64,000 nt of DNA from assembly GCA_037968855.1 (NCBI GenBank), contig JBBKWH010000014.1, positions 1 to 64,000 of the forward strand. The letters run 5' to 3'. A program made the translations under genes and the position numbers. Each line of letters starts with the position of its first letter. The stretch's first letter is position 1. The notes beneath the pieces were generated by a model. The model ran no database searches and was not told where the DNA came from. It worked only from the letters and a program-made list of their open reading frames with translations. Of this stretch, positions 38,001 to 44,333 are shown piece by piece. The DNA comes from JBBKWH01 sp037968855 (GTDB taxonomy: Bacteria; Pseudomonadota; Gammaproteobacteria; Pseudomonadales; Moraxellaceae).

Positions 38001-38052
38001 GTTTAATGTCGGTTCAGCAGCAATTAACAAATCCGTGGAGCCAAACCAATGA
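32074..38052 (+). CDS. giant DUF11/SdrD-B-like protein with C-terminal outer-membrane barrel
   Basis: A 1992-residue exported protein. From a TTG start (GAG upstream) it has a basic signal peptide ending QHAHAVTP. Next is the N-terminal module shared with the other DUF11 proteins (NNTAIASYVDNDGLG), with a DLNGNGQID acidic loop. A carboxypeptidase-regulatory-like domain lies near 480-550 and a DUF11 repeat near 600-730. An SdrD-B-like domain near 740-800 contains VYTDCNRNGMQDAGEHGVPG. About 800 C-terminal residues, from about 1190, alternate hydrophobic and polar residues with many aromatic strands, as in an outer-membrane beta-barrel, ending LRFKFDEDLF plus a short tail. It overlaps the OmpA-family gene by four bases. 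Function unknown; an envelope anchor or export pore is possible. Confidence 0.8.
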   Translation: MQNSTRSVRVKATFVMNALAASVLLAQHAHAVTPAAPTAGNFINNTAIASYVDNDGLGKSLSSNTVAVQVAALYAIDLSQAATQQVESGASVTWLNTLSNLSNATATVDVSSIVPSTLSNVQFYLDLNGNGQIDANETPITGSITLDREQTVQLIVRADTSTSLNAGQQVDLPLTATVSEDSTVKKTATDSLIAIIPELIAIKTVDKADIDPSNVTGVVELTYQLSVENRSSIAVRPIDVSIDGVNQQVVLIKDALPPNTTYVDATANNPDALVVYKTGVDSYTIQQPANKTSINELYVAYQNGIAANKTETVNLKLSMNAGVTATTLSNIFNVEYSNATGTKQTRVSNAAETNVTGGAGIQTTNSGFNTPVSTGSVNKPLYIAVDSAACNIDREVRDQILIEVISPETGDIVTVVALETSANSGRYQVELPTQNSATKIADEILQTIRGDQVSVTLTSCADSAGQPTTPQSNINTTVYIDPYGTVFDSQTNQPIVGARVVLLDSAGQPLTGLIGDDGNPVSSTQVSAADGTFSYPLLNPGSYKLTIESSSIDGFVFPSSKSSFDPALWNINTTGSFGQTFVLSGTAQPVSFDLPVDPVAKSSALSVTKVASVSSAEIGDFVDYTVTVTHSGNGTSPDVNMQDTLPRGFVYVSGSMRVDGKKVADPDGGKGPYLKLGLGNMSTTNAHKVQYRVYIGPNSLNGTGINRVTAKDSNNISSLEASAKVTVSPGVLMSDAFIIGKVYTDCNRNGMQDAGEHGVPGVRLYLEDGSFVVTDSEGKYDFYGVSAKTHVLKLDRTTLPSGVELVEQGNRNAGDPGSRFVDLKYGELHRADFAMTDGSSTCSDGLAKQITERQKLVGDQNTDIERVLRADLTLDPNYSLGDVRSMPSSGCISANGINSNCNVAMPASDKRIAAVTQPTVERIKAPETIDLESALKTATNNKLEVLNLKDQQVLPYPQANVQIKAVAGTSIELRVNDKLVSDSRIGKKAILADRQVAGFDYIGVNLNEGKNLVEVRQIDSMGIERGRQTLSIIAPGKMNNVVLRTDQNVLEANGRNVMNVIVSIVDKAGVPVASRTPITLDSNIGRIQLEDLDPTKPGVQQFIEGGQLLVPVLSSKEAGEGQLMVSSGTFRAAQPIRFVPELRPMIASGIVEGGISLRSFDPGALSKVSRDDGFEQELNELSDGGDGKLGTNGRAAFFLKGKVKGEYLLTMAYDSDKDKDQRLFRDIRPDEYYPVYGDSAAKGFDAQSTSKLYVRVDKGRSYAMYGDFVTRVESDEGLSLGQYSRSLTGARVHHENNRLNVTGFASRTNSRQIVTETRGKGISGPYSLGNVSVDDLVTNSEKVEVLVRDRDNPGLIISRQTLARFSDYEIDSLTNTLYLKDPISSIDGDFNPKSLRITIEADEGGENYNVGGVAGRVRVTDQVNIGGSYTKSDDPADQQEIASVNVVAKLSDRVKLITEVARSDSSASASNSLFTPNVAADPTGTLSGNAARVELSYATDAVEARVYHNQADTEFYNPASPISSGRKESGIRVQARIPQVGLAKVEAIRTEDIANNGVRDGLSASVERAINQYLALEVGARFYEETTAAASDSSVAANTPYKGTTVRAKLNAILPWVQGASTFIEYEQDVSDADRKVLALGGSYQLGNNGRVYARHELVSSISGLYGLNDTTERNSTIVGVDSNYMKDGTVFSEYRLRDGISAREAEAALGLRNRWSLGKGIRLNTSFERIESLEGTDTSSDATAVSLGLEYLTNPLWKGVAKLEMRWADQSDTLINTLGAAYKATDDMTLLAKNVYNKVDNKSSGDRLIDRFQIGTAYRPQDNNRFDALAKLEYRYDDNQTSLTGTTREALIASVHTNYHPARRLTLSSQYAAKYVQQDMEGLSTDGITQLVSGRVIYDINERWDASLNGGAMWSNVSAGTRYLVGAEVGYLLTANLWLSGGYNFVTYQDEDLVDSDATVKGAYMRLRFKFDEDLFNVGSAAINKSVEPNQ

Positions 38053-39188
38053 TTAAGACGCATTTGATGCATGCGCTTGTGTCAGCAGGTTTGGTGCTGA
38101 CGGTTAGCATGCCCATTTATGCTGCCAATCTAAATGGTGCTTCTGATGCTGGGGTCGTTCGTCCTGTCGCCCAAACAATCAGCCGCTTTGATGAACAGCT
38201 CAATCGGATTAAGCCATTTTTGGATCAGTCTGATGTGACAACACGCTATCAAGCGCATAAAGCGCAAGATTGGCTTGATTATGCACATCATCAAACGTTC
38301 GAAGGCGGTAATACAGCAGCCTACCAACAGGCATGGGCCGAATCTGATCGTTTGGTCACTGCACTAGAGCAAGGACAGACGTTGTCGCTAACGACGCCGA
38401 TCATTGCAAGTTCAAGCGTTATGCGTCGTGACTTATGGGGCACGGCTGAGATTCTCAAAAAACATCCTGCATTTGAGCAAGTTGCGCCACAAGTGGCTGA
38501 AGCTGAAGTCAAATTGGTTTGGGCAGCAGCCGAATACTGTGAAATGGGCTGGCGTCATGCCCGTGAGCATTTTGCAGCAGCCGAGCGGTTATTGGTCTCG
38601 GCGCGTGCAACCGCTGATTTAATGCCAGATGCGCCAACATGGCCAACAGGGCTGAGCTACCCCTCTTTAGCAGAGCTAAATGGTGGTCAGTCGGGTTGTC
38701 ATGGTGTGGCTGGTCCGTGGCCGTTGCCTGTACCTGATTTTGGCCAACCTGTTGTTGAAGCTCCAGTCGCGGCAGAGATTGCTGATCCAGTCGAGTTGGT
38801 GACAGCACCAAACAATGTGCATTTTGCCTTAGATCGTCATGATTTGTCTGCGGCATCTCAGGCGTTGCTGGACGGTGTGGCAGAGATTCTGGCCAAGTAT
38901 CCAGATGCTAATGTGACTTTATACGGCCATACCGATCCACGCGCTAGTGTGGCTTATAACCAAGCGTTATCTGATCGTCGTGCTAATGCTGTTGAGCAAT
39001 ATTTGATTGATCATGGCGTTGATGCGCGTCGGATTGCAACAGTAGCCAAGGGTGAGAGCCGAGTGATTGTCGATGATGATGCGATTCATGGGTTTGCACT
39101 CAGTCGTCGTGTTGAGATTGTCTACTCCAATGCCGGTCTTGAGATTATCCCCAAAGCGCAAACCACAGACTTACAGCCAGAGCGCTAG
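38049..39188 (+). CDS. OmpA-family peptidoglycan-binding protein
   Basis: A 379-residue exported protein with signal peptide MIKTHLMHALVSAGLVLTVS, ending near IYAANL. Residues of about 35-210 form a helical domain I do not recognise (FDEQLNRIKPFLDQSD, WRHAREHFAAAERLLVS). From about residue 255 there is an OmpA C-terminal domain with VHFALDRHDLS, VTLYGHTDPRAS and LSDRRANAVEQYL, including the aspartate and arginine that bind diaminopimelate in peptidoglycan. The ATG overlaps the stop of the giant barrel gene (ATGA), so the two are made together and likely interact. It ends the cluster at a terminator. Confidence 0.85.
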   Translation: MIKTHLMHALVSAGLVLTVSMPIYAANLNGASDAGVVRPVAQTISRFDEQLNRIKPFLDQSDVTTRYQAHKAQDWLDYAHHQTFEGGNTAAYQQAWAESDRLVTALEQGQTLSLTTPIIASSSVMRRDLWGTAEILKKHPAFEQVAPQVAEAEVKLVWAAAEYCEMGWRHAREHFAAAERLLVSARATADLMPDAPTWPTGLSYPSLAELNGGQSGCHGVAGPWPLPVPDFGQPVVEAPVAAEIADPVELVTAPNNVHFALDRHDLSAASQALLDGVAEILAKYPDANVTLYGHTDPRASVAYNQALSDRRANAVEQYLIDHGVDARRIATVAKGESRVIVDDDAIHGFALSRRVEIVYSNAGLEIIPKAQTTDLQPER

Positions 39189-39211
39189 TGGTATTGATTG
39201 TTGTGAGCCAT

Positions 39212-39243
39212 AAAAAAACCGATGCCTTTGCATCGGTTTTTTT
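39212..39243. terminator. bidirectional terminator after the OmpA-family gene
   Basis: AAAAAACCGATGC and its complement close a CTTT loop, with T-runs on both strands. It ends the DUF11 cluster and the convergent yciK transcript. Confidence 0.87.
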
Positions 39244-39257
39244 GAGCTATAGACAGC

Positions 39258-40016
39258 TTATTCGGCGCGTGGAACATCCAAAGACTGGCCGGTGATGCCA
39301 TGACTGTCTGGCCCCATCAGATACAAATACAGCGGCATGATGTCGTCTGGGGTTGGTAGGTTGTATGGATTTTCGCCAGGGTAGGCATGCGCGCGCATGT
39401 TGGTACGAGTCGGGCCAGGGTTAATGCAGTTAAAGCGGATAGACGAAACATTGGCCAGTTCGTCAGAAAATATTTTTGAGACACTTTCTAAGCCACTTTT
39501 AGACACGGCATAAGCGCCCCAAAAAGCACGGGCTGTGCGACCGACGCTGCTGGTGGTAAACAACACCGAGGCATCTTTGGACTGGCGTAATAGTGGCAAC
39601 AGGGTTTGCGTGAGTTGAAACGGGGCACGCAAATTGACTGTCATCACGTCATCAAAGGTGTCTGGGTCATACATTTGCAATGGGGTAAGTGGACCAAGAA
39701 TCGCGGCATTATGCAAAATGCCGTCTAGATGACCGATTTCGTTTTCGATCATATTGGCCATTTGGGTGTAATCAGACAGGGTTGCACTGGAGAGATTGAG
39801 CGGCAGTAAGGCAGGCTGAGCACCACCAGCTTGCTCAATTTCATCATACACGGCTTCGAGCTTAGACAGTGTCCGACCCAAGAGCAGGACTGTTGCACCG
39901 TGACGGGCAAAGCTGAGCGCTGCTGCACGTCCAATACCGTCACCCGCACCCGTGATTAAGATAGAGCGACCGCGGAGCACATCAGTGGCGGGGTGATATT
40001 GCGCGAGATCAAACAT
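39258..40016 (-). CDS. yciK: YciK-type short-chain dehydrogenase/reductase
   Basis: Cytoplasmic SDR oxidoreductase of 252 residues; its substrate is not established. The nucleotide-binding motif is ITGAGDGIGRAAALSFARHG, NAAILGPLTPL carries the NNAG-equivalent, and the catalytic serine and YxxxK motif lie in SSVGRTARAFWGAYAVSKSG. The ATG at 40016 overlaps the end of mupP by eight bases, pointing to coupling; the longer frame to 40097 would run inside mupP. The ubiG-mupP-yciK order is the one known from Pseudomonas. Confidence 0.9.
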   Translation of the reverse strand: MFDLAQYHPATDVLRGRSILITGAGDGIGRAAALSFARHGATVLLLGRTLSKLEAVYDEIEQAGGAQPALLPLNLSSATLSDYTQMANMIENEIGHLDGILHNAAILGPLTPLQMYDPDTFDDVMTVNLRAPFQLTQTLLPLLRQSKDASVLFTTSSVGRTARAFWGAYAVSKSGLESVSKIFSDELANVSSIRFNCINPGPTRTNMRAHAYPGENPYNLPTPDDIMPLYLYLMGPDSHGITGQSLDVPRAE

Positions 40017-40719
40017 GATCAACAGTTCCCAAAATAAAATGATCAGACTGTAGCAAGTGTAGCAGCGCCGTTGCATCATGCACGATATGGTCAGCACGCC
40101 ATGCGGCTAAATCCTGCGCATGGCTGGGCGGTAAGTAACCATACGCTGCCAATACCGTGGGCATGCCTGCATGTCGACCTGCATCAATATCACGCGGGTG
40201 ATCACCGACATACATAATCTGTGTGGCTTCAATGCCCAATTGATCCGCAGCCAAAAACATCGGCTCAGGGTCAGGCTTACTGCGTGTGACATCGTCAGGA
40301 CAAACCAGTACCGAACAACGCTGATCTAATTGCAGGGCTTTTAGCAGTAATACACTCAAAGGACGGGGTTTGTTGGTCACAATGCCCCATGGAATATCGC
40401 GCTGCTCAAGGTGGTGCAGCAGGTCATCCATACCCGCAAATAAGCAGGTATCCACCGCAATATGTTGTGCATAGTGCTGCAAAAATCGGTCACGATAGGC
40501 AAACAGTTCAGGACTGTCTGCATCGAGTTCGGGGTGAATCAAACGCACCATGGCACGCGCACCCTCAGACACTTGTACCCGAATTTCGGCATCGGTTGGT
40601 GCGGTCAAGCCATCTTCTACGCACAACAAGCGAATGATACGGATAAAGTCAGGGGCGGTATCAATCAAGGTGCCGTCTAAATCAAATAAGACGGCGTTGA
40701 TTGGTTGTGCTGGGTTCAT
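40009..40719 (-). CDS. mupP: N-acetylmuramic acid 6-phosphate phosphatase, MupP-type HAD hydrolase
   Basis: HAD-superfamily phosphatase of 236 residues. Motif I is FDLDGTLIDT (residues 12-21), motif II GIVTNKP, motif III lysine in RSKPDPEPM, and motif IV YVGDHPRDIDAG. The family also includes phosphoglycolate phosphatase Gph. Position between ubiG and yciK is that of Pseudomonas MupP, which turns MurNAc-6-phosphate into MurNAc for the cell-wall salvage route. anmK at the left of the window would supply its substrate. It overlaps ubiG by four bases (ATGA). The specific call rests mainly on context; HAD membership is certain. Confidence 0.82.
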   Translation of the reverse strand: MNPAQPINAVLFDLDGTLIDTAPDFIRIIRLLCVEDGLTAPTDAEIRVQVSEGARAMVRLIHPELDADSPELFAYRDRFLQHYAQHIAVDTCLFAGMDDLLHHLEQRDIPWGIVTNKPRPLSVLLLKALQLDQRCSVLVCPDDVTRSKPDPEPMFLAADQLGIEATQIMYVGDHPRDIDAGRHAGMPTVLAAYGYLPPSHAQDLAAWRADHIVHDATALLHLLQSDHFILGTVDHV

Positions 40720-41462
40720 TCGGGTCTCCGTGTGTACAGCATATAGTTGACGTCCACATTGGGTGCCAGCCAGTAATTTTTGGTGATTGGATTATAGTGT
40801 AGGCCAGTCGCCTCTTCTAAAATCAAACCGGCATCGCGAATATAGCTGGCCAATTCTGACGGGCGAATGAATTTTTGATAATCGTGTGTGCCGCGTGGCA
40901 GCATACGTAGCAAGTATTCGGCGCCAATAATGGCAAATAAATATGATTTTGGATTGCGATTAATGGTCGAGAAAAACACCTGACCACCGGGCTTCACCAA
41001 GGTCATACAGGCTCGCACAATTGAGGCCGGATCTGGTACGTGCTCTAGCATTTCCATGCAAGTCACCACATCAAAGGTGGCTGGCAAAGTGGCGGCCAGT
41101 TCTTCGACGGTAATCTGACGATACTCAATTCGCTCGACACCTTCTTTTTCGGCATGTAGGCGACCCACCGCCAACGGCGCTTCACCCATATCAATACCCA
41201 GCACAGTTGCACCACGACGGGCCATCGATTCTGCCAAGATACCACCGCCACAACCGACATCCAGAATGTGCTTGTCGGCAATACCGTTGGCTTTTTCGAT
41301 AATCCAATTGAGACGCAGTGGATTGATTTGATGTAATGGTCGAAACTGAGATTCCGTATCCCACCATTGCTCGGCAAGCGCTGCAAATTTGGCGATTTCT
41401 TGATCATCAACATTGCGTGACGGTTTCTGATCGAATGATGGGGCAGAAGGCTGTGCGGACAT
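40716..41462 (-). CDS. ubiG: ubiquinone biosynthesis O-methyltransferase
   Basis: SAM-dependent methyltransferase that carries out both O-methylations of ubiquinone synthesis. The 248-residue protein shows the UbiG start DDQEIAKFAALAEQWWD, motif I LDVGCGGGILAESMARRGA, CMEMLEHVPDP and HDYQKFIRPSEL. The last segment LHYNPITKNYWL is typical of UbiG. First gene of ubiG-mupP-yciK on the minus strand; the downstream gene overlaps by four bases. Confidence 0.96.
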   Translation of the reverse strand: MSAQPSAPSFDQKPSRNVDDQEIAKFAALAEQWWDTESQFRPLHQINPLRLNWIIEKANGIADKHILDVGCGGGILAESMARRGATVLGIDMGEAPLAVGRLHAEKEGVERIEYRQITVEELAATLPATFDVVTCMEMLEHVPDPASIVRACMTLVKPGGQVFFSTINRNPKSYLFAIIGAEYLLRMLPRGTHDYQKFIRPSELASYIRDAGLILEEATGLHYNPITKNYWLAPNVDVNYMLYTRRPE

Positions 41463-41670
41463 GCCGAACTCCTGATGAATAAACGAATGGTCAACGCCCA
41501 GAGCGCGATATCTTGGTATAAAAGTGCACGATTCAGATCAGTTTAATGCAAAAACCACAAGACCTGACGAAGCGTTAAAAAACTTCACACAGGCTCCATG
41601 ACCTTGAGGGGCAAATTGGCTTATGCTGCTGATTGAAAAGTATGTCACTGACTTCAGGAAGAACCCTACG

Positions 41671-42303
41671 ATGAAACGTCTTGCCTTGTCCGCTGTTGCT
41701 GTGTCTTTATTTGGTTTGTCTGCGACCAGCTTTGCGGCAGAACCCTATGTTGCTGGTAAGGACTACACTGTTTTGAGCACACCAGGCACAGTCGAAAAGC
41801 CTGGCATGATCGAAGTACGCGAGTTCTTTTGGTACGGTTGCCCGCATTGCTATCGCTTAGAGCCATTTGTTGCCAACTGGGAAAAAACCAAGGCAGCCGA
41901 CATTAATTTTGTTCGCTCACCTGCCGCGTTAAATCCGGTCTGGGAACAAAACGCACGTGGCTACTATGCTGTAGACATGATGGGCATGACCGAAAAAGTC
42001 CATGGTCCACTGTTTACTGCGATTCATGCCAAAGGTGGGCGCTACTTTGACCAATCCACACTGGCAACTTTTTATAAAACCCAAGGGGTTGATGACAAGC
42101 GCTTCAATAGCCTGTTTAACTCCTTTGCCGTGACTGGCAAAGTCGCTCAGTCTAAAGCACTCGCCATGAAATACCGCCTAGAAGGTGTGCCTGCTGTTGT
42201 GGTCAATGCCAAGTATGTAGTCAAGGGCGAAGATGGCAAAGTGCTTGATGTGGTGAACTACCTGATCGCAAAAGAACGTGCCAGTCAGCCGAAGGCCAAA
42301 TAA
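41671..42303 (+). CDS. dsbA: thiol:disulfide interchange protein DsbA
   Basis: Periplasmic oxidase that forms disulfide bonds in exported proteins. The 210-residue protein has a signal peptide (MKRLALSAVAVSLFGLSATS, cleaved after FAA), and the thioredoxin-fold active site is CPHC at residues 57-60 in FFWYGCPHC. The cis-proline loop is EGVPAVVVN. The ATG at 41671 is chosen because it begins a proper signal peptide; a longer frame starts at 41623. It is divergent from ubiG and ends at a strong terminator. It could oxidise the conserved cysteine pairs of the DUF11 proteins encoded on both sides, but that is inference. Confidence 0.95.
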   Translation: MKRLALSAVAVSLFGLSATSFAAEPYVAGKDYTVLSTPGTVEKPGMIEVREFFWYGCPHCYRLEPFVANWEKTKAADINFVRSPAALNPVWEQNARGYYAVDMMGMTEKVHGPLFTAIHAKGGRYFDQSTLATFYKTQGVDDKRFNSLFNSFAVTGKVAQSKALAMKYRLEGVPAVVVNAKYVVKGEDGKVLDVVNYLIAKERASQPKAK

Positions 42304-42327
42304 AGCGCTCTGAGATAGCATGTAGTT

Positions 42328-42357
42328 AAAAAACCCCCATTTAGCACGGGGGTTTTT
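42328..42357. terminator. bidirectional terminator after dsbA
   Basis: AAAAACCCCC and its complement close a 9-base loop, with T-runs on both strands, between convergent dsbA and the TetR-family gene. Confidence 0.85.
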
Positions 42358-42387
42358 GATATCAGTTGTTGTGAATACTTGAGCTGT

Positions 42388-43041
42388 TTAATCCACGGGT
42401 GGGGCGTCGCTTTGCCAGTTGGAGATACCACGAAACAATAGTTGGGCTTGACGTGTGGTGCGAATAATCAGTTGGCGTTGTTGTTGCTCAAGCGATGCAG
42501 AGTCGAGAGCATCAGGCAAGTTGATCCACGTCATGGCCCAAGACAAGGCAAGGTTAATCAAAATCTCGGCCATGATTTGTAAATCATCAATCGCAATATT
42601 TTGAAAGGCGGGTAGTTTGTGTAGATCCTGCGATAAGTCATCAATAAAAAAGCGGACTTCGCGACCAATCGCATTACGTACAGCCGTTGAGCCGCCCCAG
42701 CGCTCACCAATCAAAAACTCCCAATTGAGTGGCTCGGCATCAATCGCACGAAAGAAGCGCTCAATACTAACTTCCGTCTTGGATGGTGCTTCAAGGCCAT
42801 AGCCTTCGCGTAGGCTGCGCAACAAGTGGTGCAGGCTAATCGAGACCTGATCAACCACGTCACTACCTAGCTCTTCCATGTCCTGAAAGTGCCGATAAAA
42901 CGCAGTCGGCACCAACCCCGCCTCTCGTGCGACTTCACGAAGGCTAATGGTACTAAAGGAGCGACCGGCTGTGCTGAGTGCCAATGCGGCATTCATCAGC
43001 GCCTGTCTGCTTTGCTGCTTACGTTCATCACGCAACGACAT
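42388..43041 (-). CDS. desT: TetR-family repressor, DesT/FabR-like
   Basis: A 217-residue regulator with an N-terminal TetR helix-turn-helix (SLREVAREAGLVPTAFYRHF) and a C-terminal ligand-binding domain. The N-terminus RDERKQQSRQALMNAALAL and DMEELGSDVVDQ resemble FabR and DesT, which sense the ratio of saturated to unsaturated acyl-CoA. It is divergent from a ferredoxin-reductase plus desaturase pair, exactly as desT is beside desCB in Pseudomonas. Two matching palindromes lie in the shared 215-bp gap. The likely role is repression of the desaturase operon. Confidence 0.82.
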   Translation of the reverse strand: MSLRDERKQQSRQALMNAALALSTAGRSFSTISLREVAREAGLVPTAFYRHFQDMEELGSDVVDQVSISLHHLLRSLREGYGLEAPSKTEVSIERFFRAIDAEPLNWEFLIGERWGGSTAVRNAIGREVRFFIDDLSQDLHKLPAFQNIAIDDLQIMAEILINLALSWAMTWINLPDALDSASLEQQQRQLIIRTTRQAQLLFRGISNWQSDAPPVD

Positions 43042-43121
43042 TCAGTAGACCTAAAATTTCAAGCAATCAAGCATCAGTGCAAAGTTTAACAAACGTCGAT
43101 ACAAGACAGTTAAAAAAATTC

Positions 43122-43139
43122 AGTGTACAAGTGTTGACT
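43122..43139. promoter_or_regulatory. DesT/FabR-type operator 1, over the -35
   Basis: AGTGTACAAGTGTTGACT is an interrupted palindrome of the form AGT-N2-ACA-N2-TGT-N2-ACT. Its right half contains the -35 TTGACT of the promoter, so a bound repressor would block RNA polymerase. Confidence 0.65.
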
Positions 43140-43162
43140 AAAAATTAGAACTGCGTATATTG
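43134..43162 (+). promoter_or_regulatory. sigma-70 promoter of the desaturase operon
   Basis: A -35 TTGACT (43134-43139), a spacer of exactly 17 bases and a -10 TATATT (43157-43162). It lies about 95 bp before the reductase start and is flanked by the two operators. Confidence 0.72.
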
Positions 43163-43180
43163 GAGTACAAGTGTTCACAA
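43163..43180. promoter_or_regulatory. DesT/FabR-type operator 2, just after the -10
   Basis: GGAGTACAAGTGTTCACA shares the 10-base core TACAAGTGTT with operator 1 and begins directly after the -10, covering the likely start of transcription. The centres of the two sites are 41 bp apart, about four helical turns. Confidence 0.6.
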
Positions 43181-43256
43181 TAATGACAGACGTTCACTGA
43201 AGTCGCTGCGGCGACCACTCAACATAACGGTCTGACAGCATCAAGAGGGTGTCATC

Positions 43257-44279
43257 ATGGTACAGACAGGCTATCGTCCAGAGTGGGTTCGCGAAGATTT
43301 CATCGACTTTGTATTGGCTAAAGTCAATCCAATGTGGACGTGGAAACGCGTCATGGCCAAGATCGACAAGATCGAAGCGATTGAAGACGACATGGTCAAA
43401 ATCACCTTGTCGACCAATGGTAAGTTTGGCCGTTATCAAGCGGGTCAGTTTGTCATGGTGTCAGTCCGTATTGATGGCGTGATGCAACAACGTGCTTACA
43501 GCTTGGTCAGCTCCCCTGATCAACATCACCTTGTAATCGGTGTCAAAAAGCAAGGTCGTGTTTCTAACTACTTGGGCAATGATGCTGTCGTCGGTGAGGT
43601 GATTGAAATCACTCAACCAGCCGGTGAGTTTGTACTCGATAGCAAGCCAGCGCCGTTGTTGTTTGTCTCGGCAGGTAGTGGCATTACCCCAATTGTACCG
43701 ATGGTCAAGCAAGCTTTGAGCCGTTCAGCCGAGCCAGTTAGCTTAATTTACTACTCCCGCGATCCAGCATTCCGTACCGAACTTGAAGCATTGGCTGCGC
43801 GTTATACCCACTTTGATCTACACATCATTGTGGATAGTGCCGAAAAGCCAGCTTTTTTTGACGATGCAGCATTAGATCGTCTATGCCCAGATGCAGCGAC
43901 TCGTGACACCTATGTGTGTGCTGCACCGGGTTTGATGAAAGCCACTCGTGAGATTTGGGCGGCTCGTGGTTGGTCAGATCGTCTGAAGCAAGAAAGCTTC
44001 TTGCCGGTCACCATTGATGAAAACGCTGAGTCTATGCCAGTCAACTTCCGCCGTAGTCAGCGTGAGTTTGATGCCAAAGGCAACTTGTTGGCCAGTGCAG
44101 AAGCTGTTGGTCTTAAGCCTGCCTACGGCTGCCGGATGGGTATTTGCAATACTTGCGCCTGTACTAAAGTCTCTGGGGCAGTGCGTAATCAATTAACCGG
44201 TGAGATCAACGATCAAACCAACGTGCAGATCAAGTTGTGTATTAACGAGGCGATTAGCCCTGTTGTGATTGATCTGTAA
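43257..44279 (+). CDS. desC: ferredoxin reductase partner of acyl desaturase, DesC-like
   Basis: A 340-residue electron-transfer protein. It has an FAD-binding domain (QQRAYSLVSSPDQHH), an NAD(P)-binding domain (LLFVSAGSGITPIVPMV, TYVCAAPGLM) and a C-terminal plant-type [2Fe-2S] domain with cysteines in CRMGICNTCACTKVSG and a fourth in IKLCINEA. It should pass electrons from NAD(P)H to the desaturase encoded 54 bp downstream. AGAGGGTG precedes the ATG. The gene pair matches Pseudomonas desC-desB in order and type. Confidence 0.88.
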   Translation: MVQTGYRPEWVREDFIDFVLAKVNPMWTWKRVMAKIDKIEAIEDDMVKITLSTNGKFGRYQAGQFVMVSVRIDGVMQQRAYSLVSSPDQHHLVIGVKKQGRVSNYLGNDAVVGEVIEITQPAGEFVLDSKPAPLLFVSAGSGITPIVPMVKQALSRSAEPVSLIYYSRDPAFRTELEALAARYTHFDLHIIVDSAEKPAFFDDAALDRLCPDAATRDTYVCAAPGLMKATREIWAARGWSDRLKQESFLPVTIDENAESMPVNFRRSQREFDAKGNLLASAEAVGLKPAYGCRMGICNTCACTKVSGAVRNQLTGEINDQTNVQIKLCINEAISPVVIDL

Positions 44280-44333
44280 GCCGAAATTTTTTAAAGATTT
44301 TCCCGAAGTATCAAACCAATCGAGGAACACATT

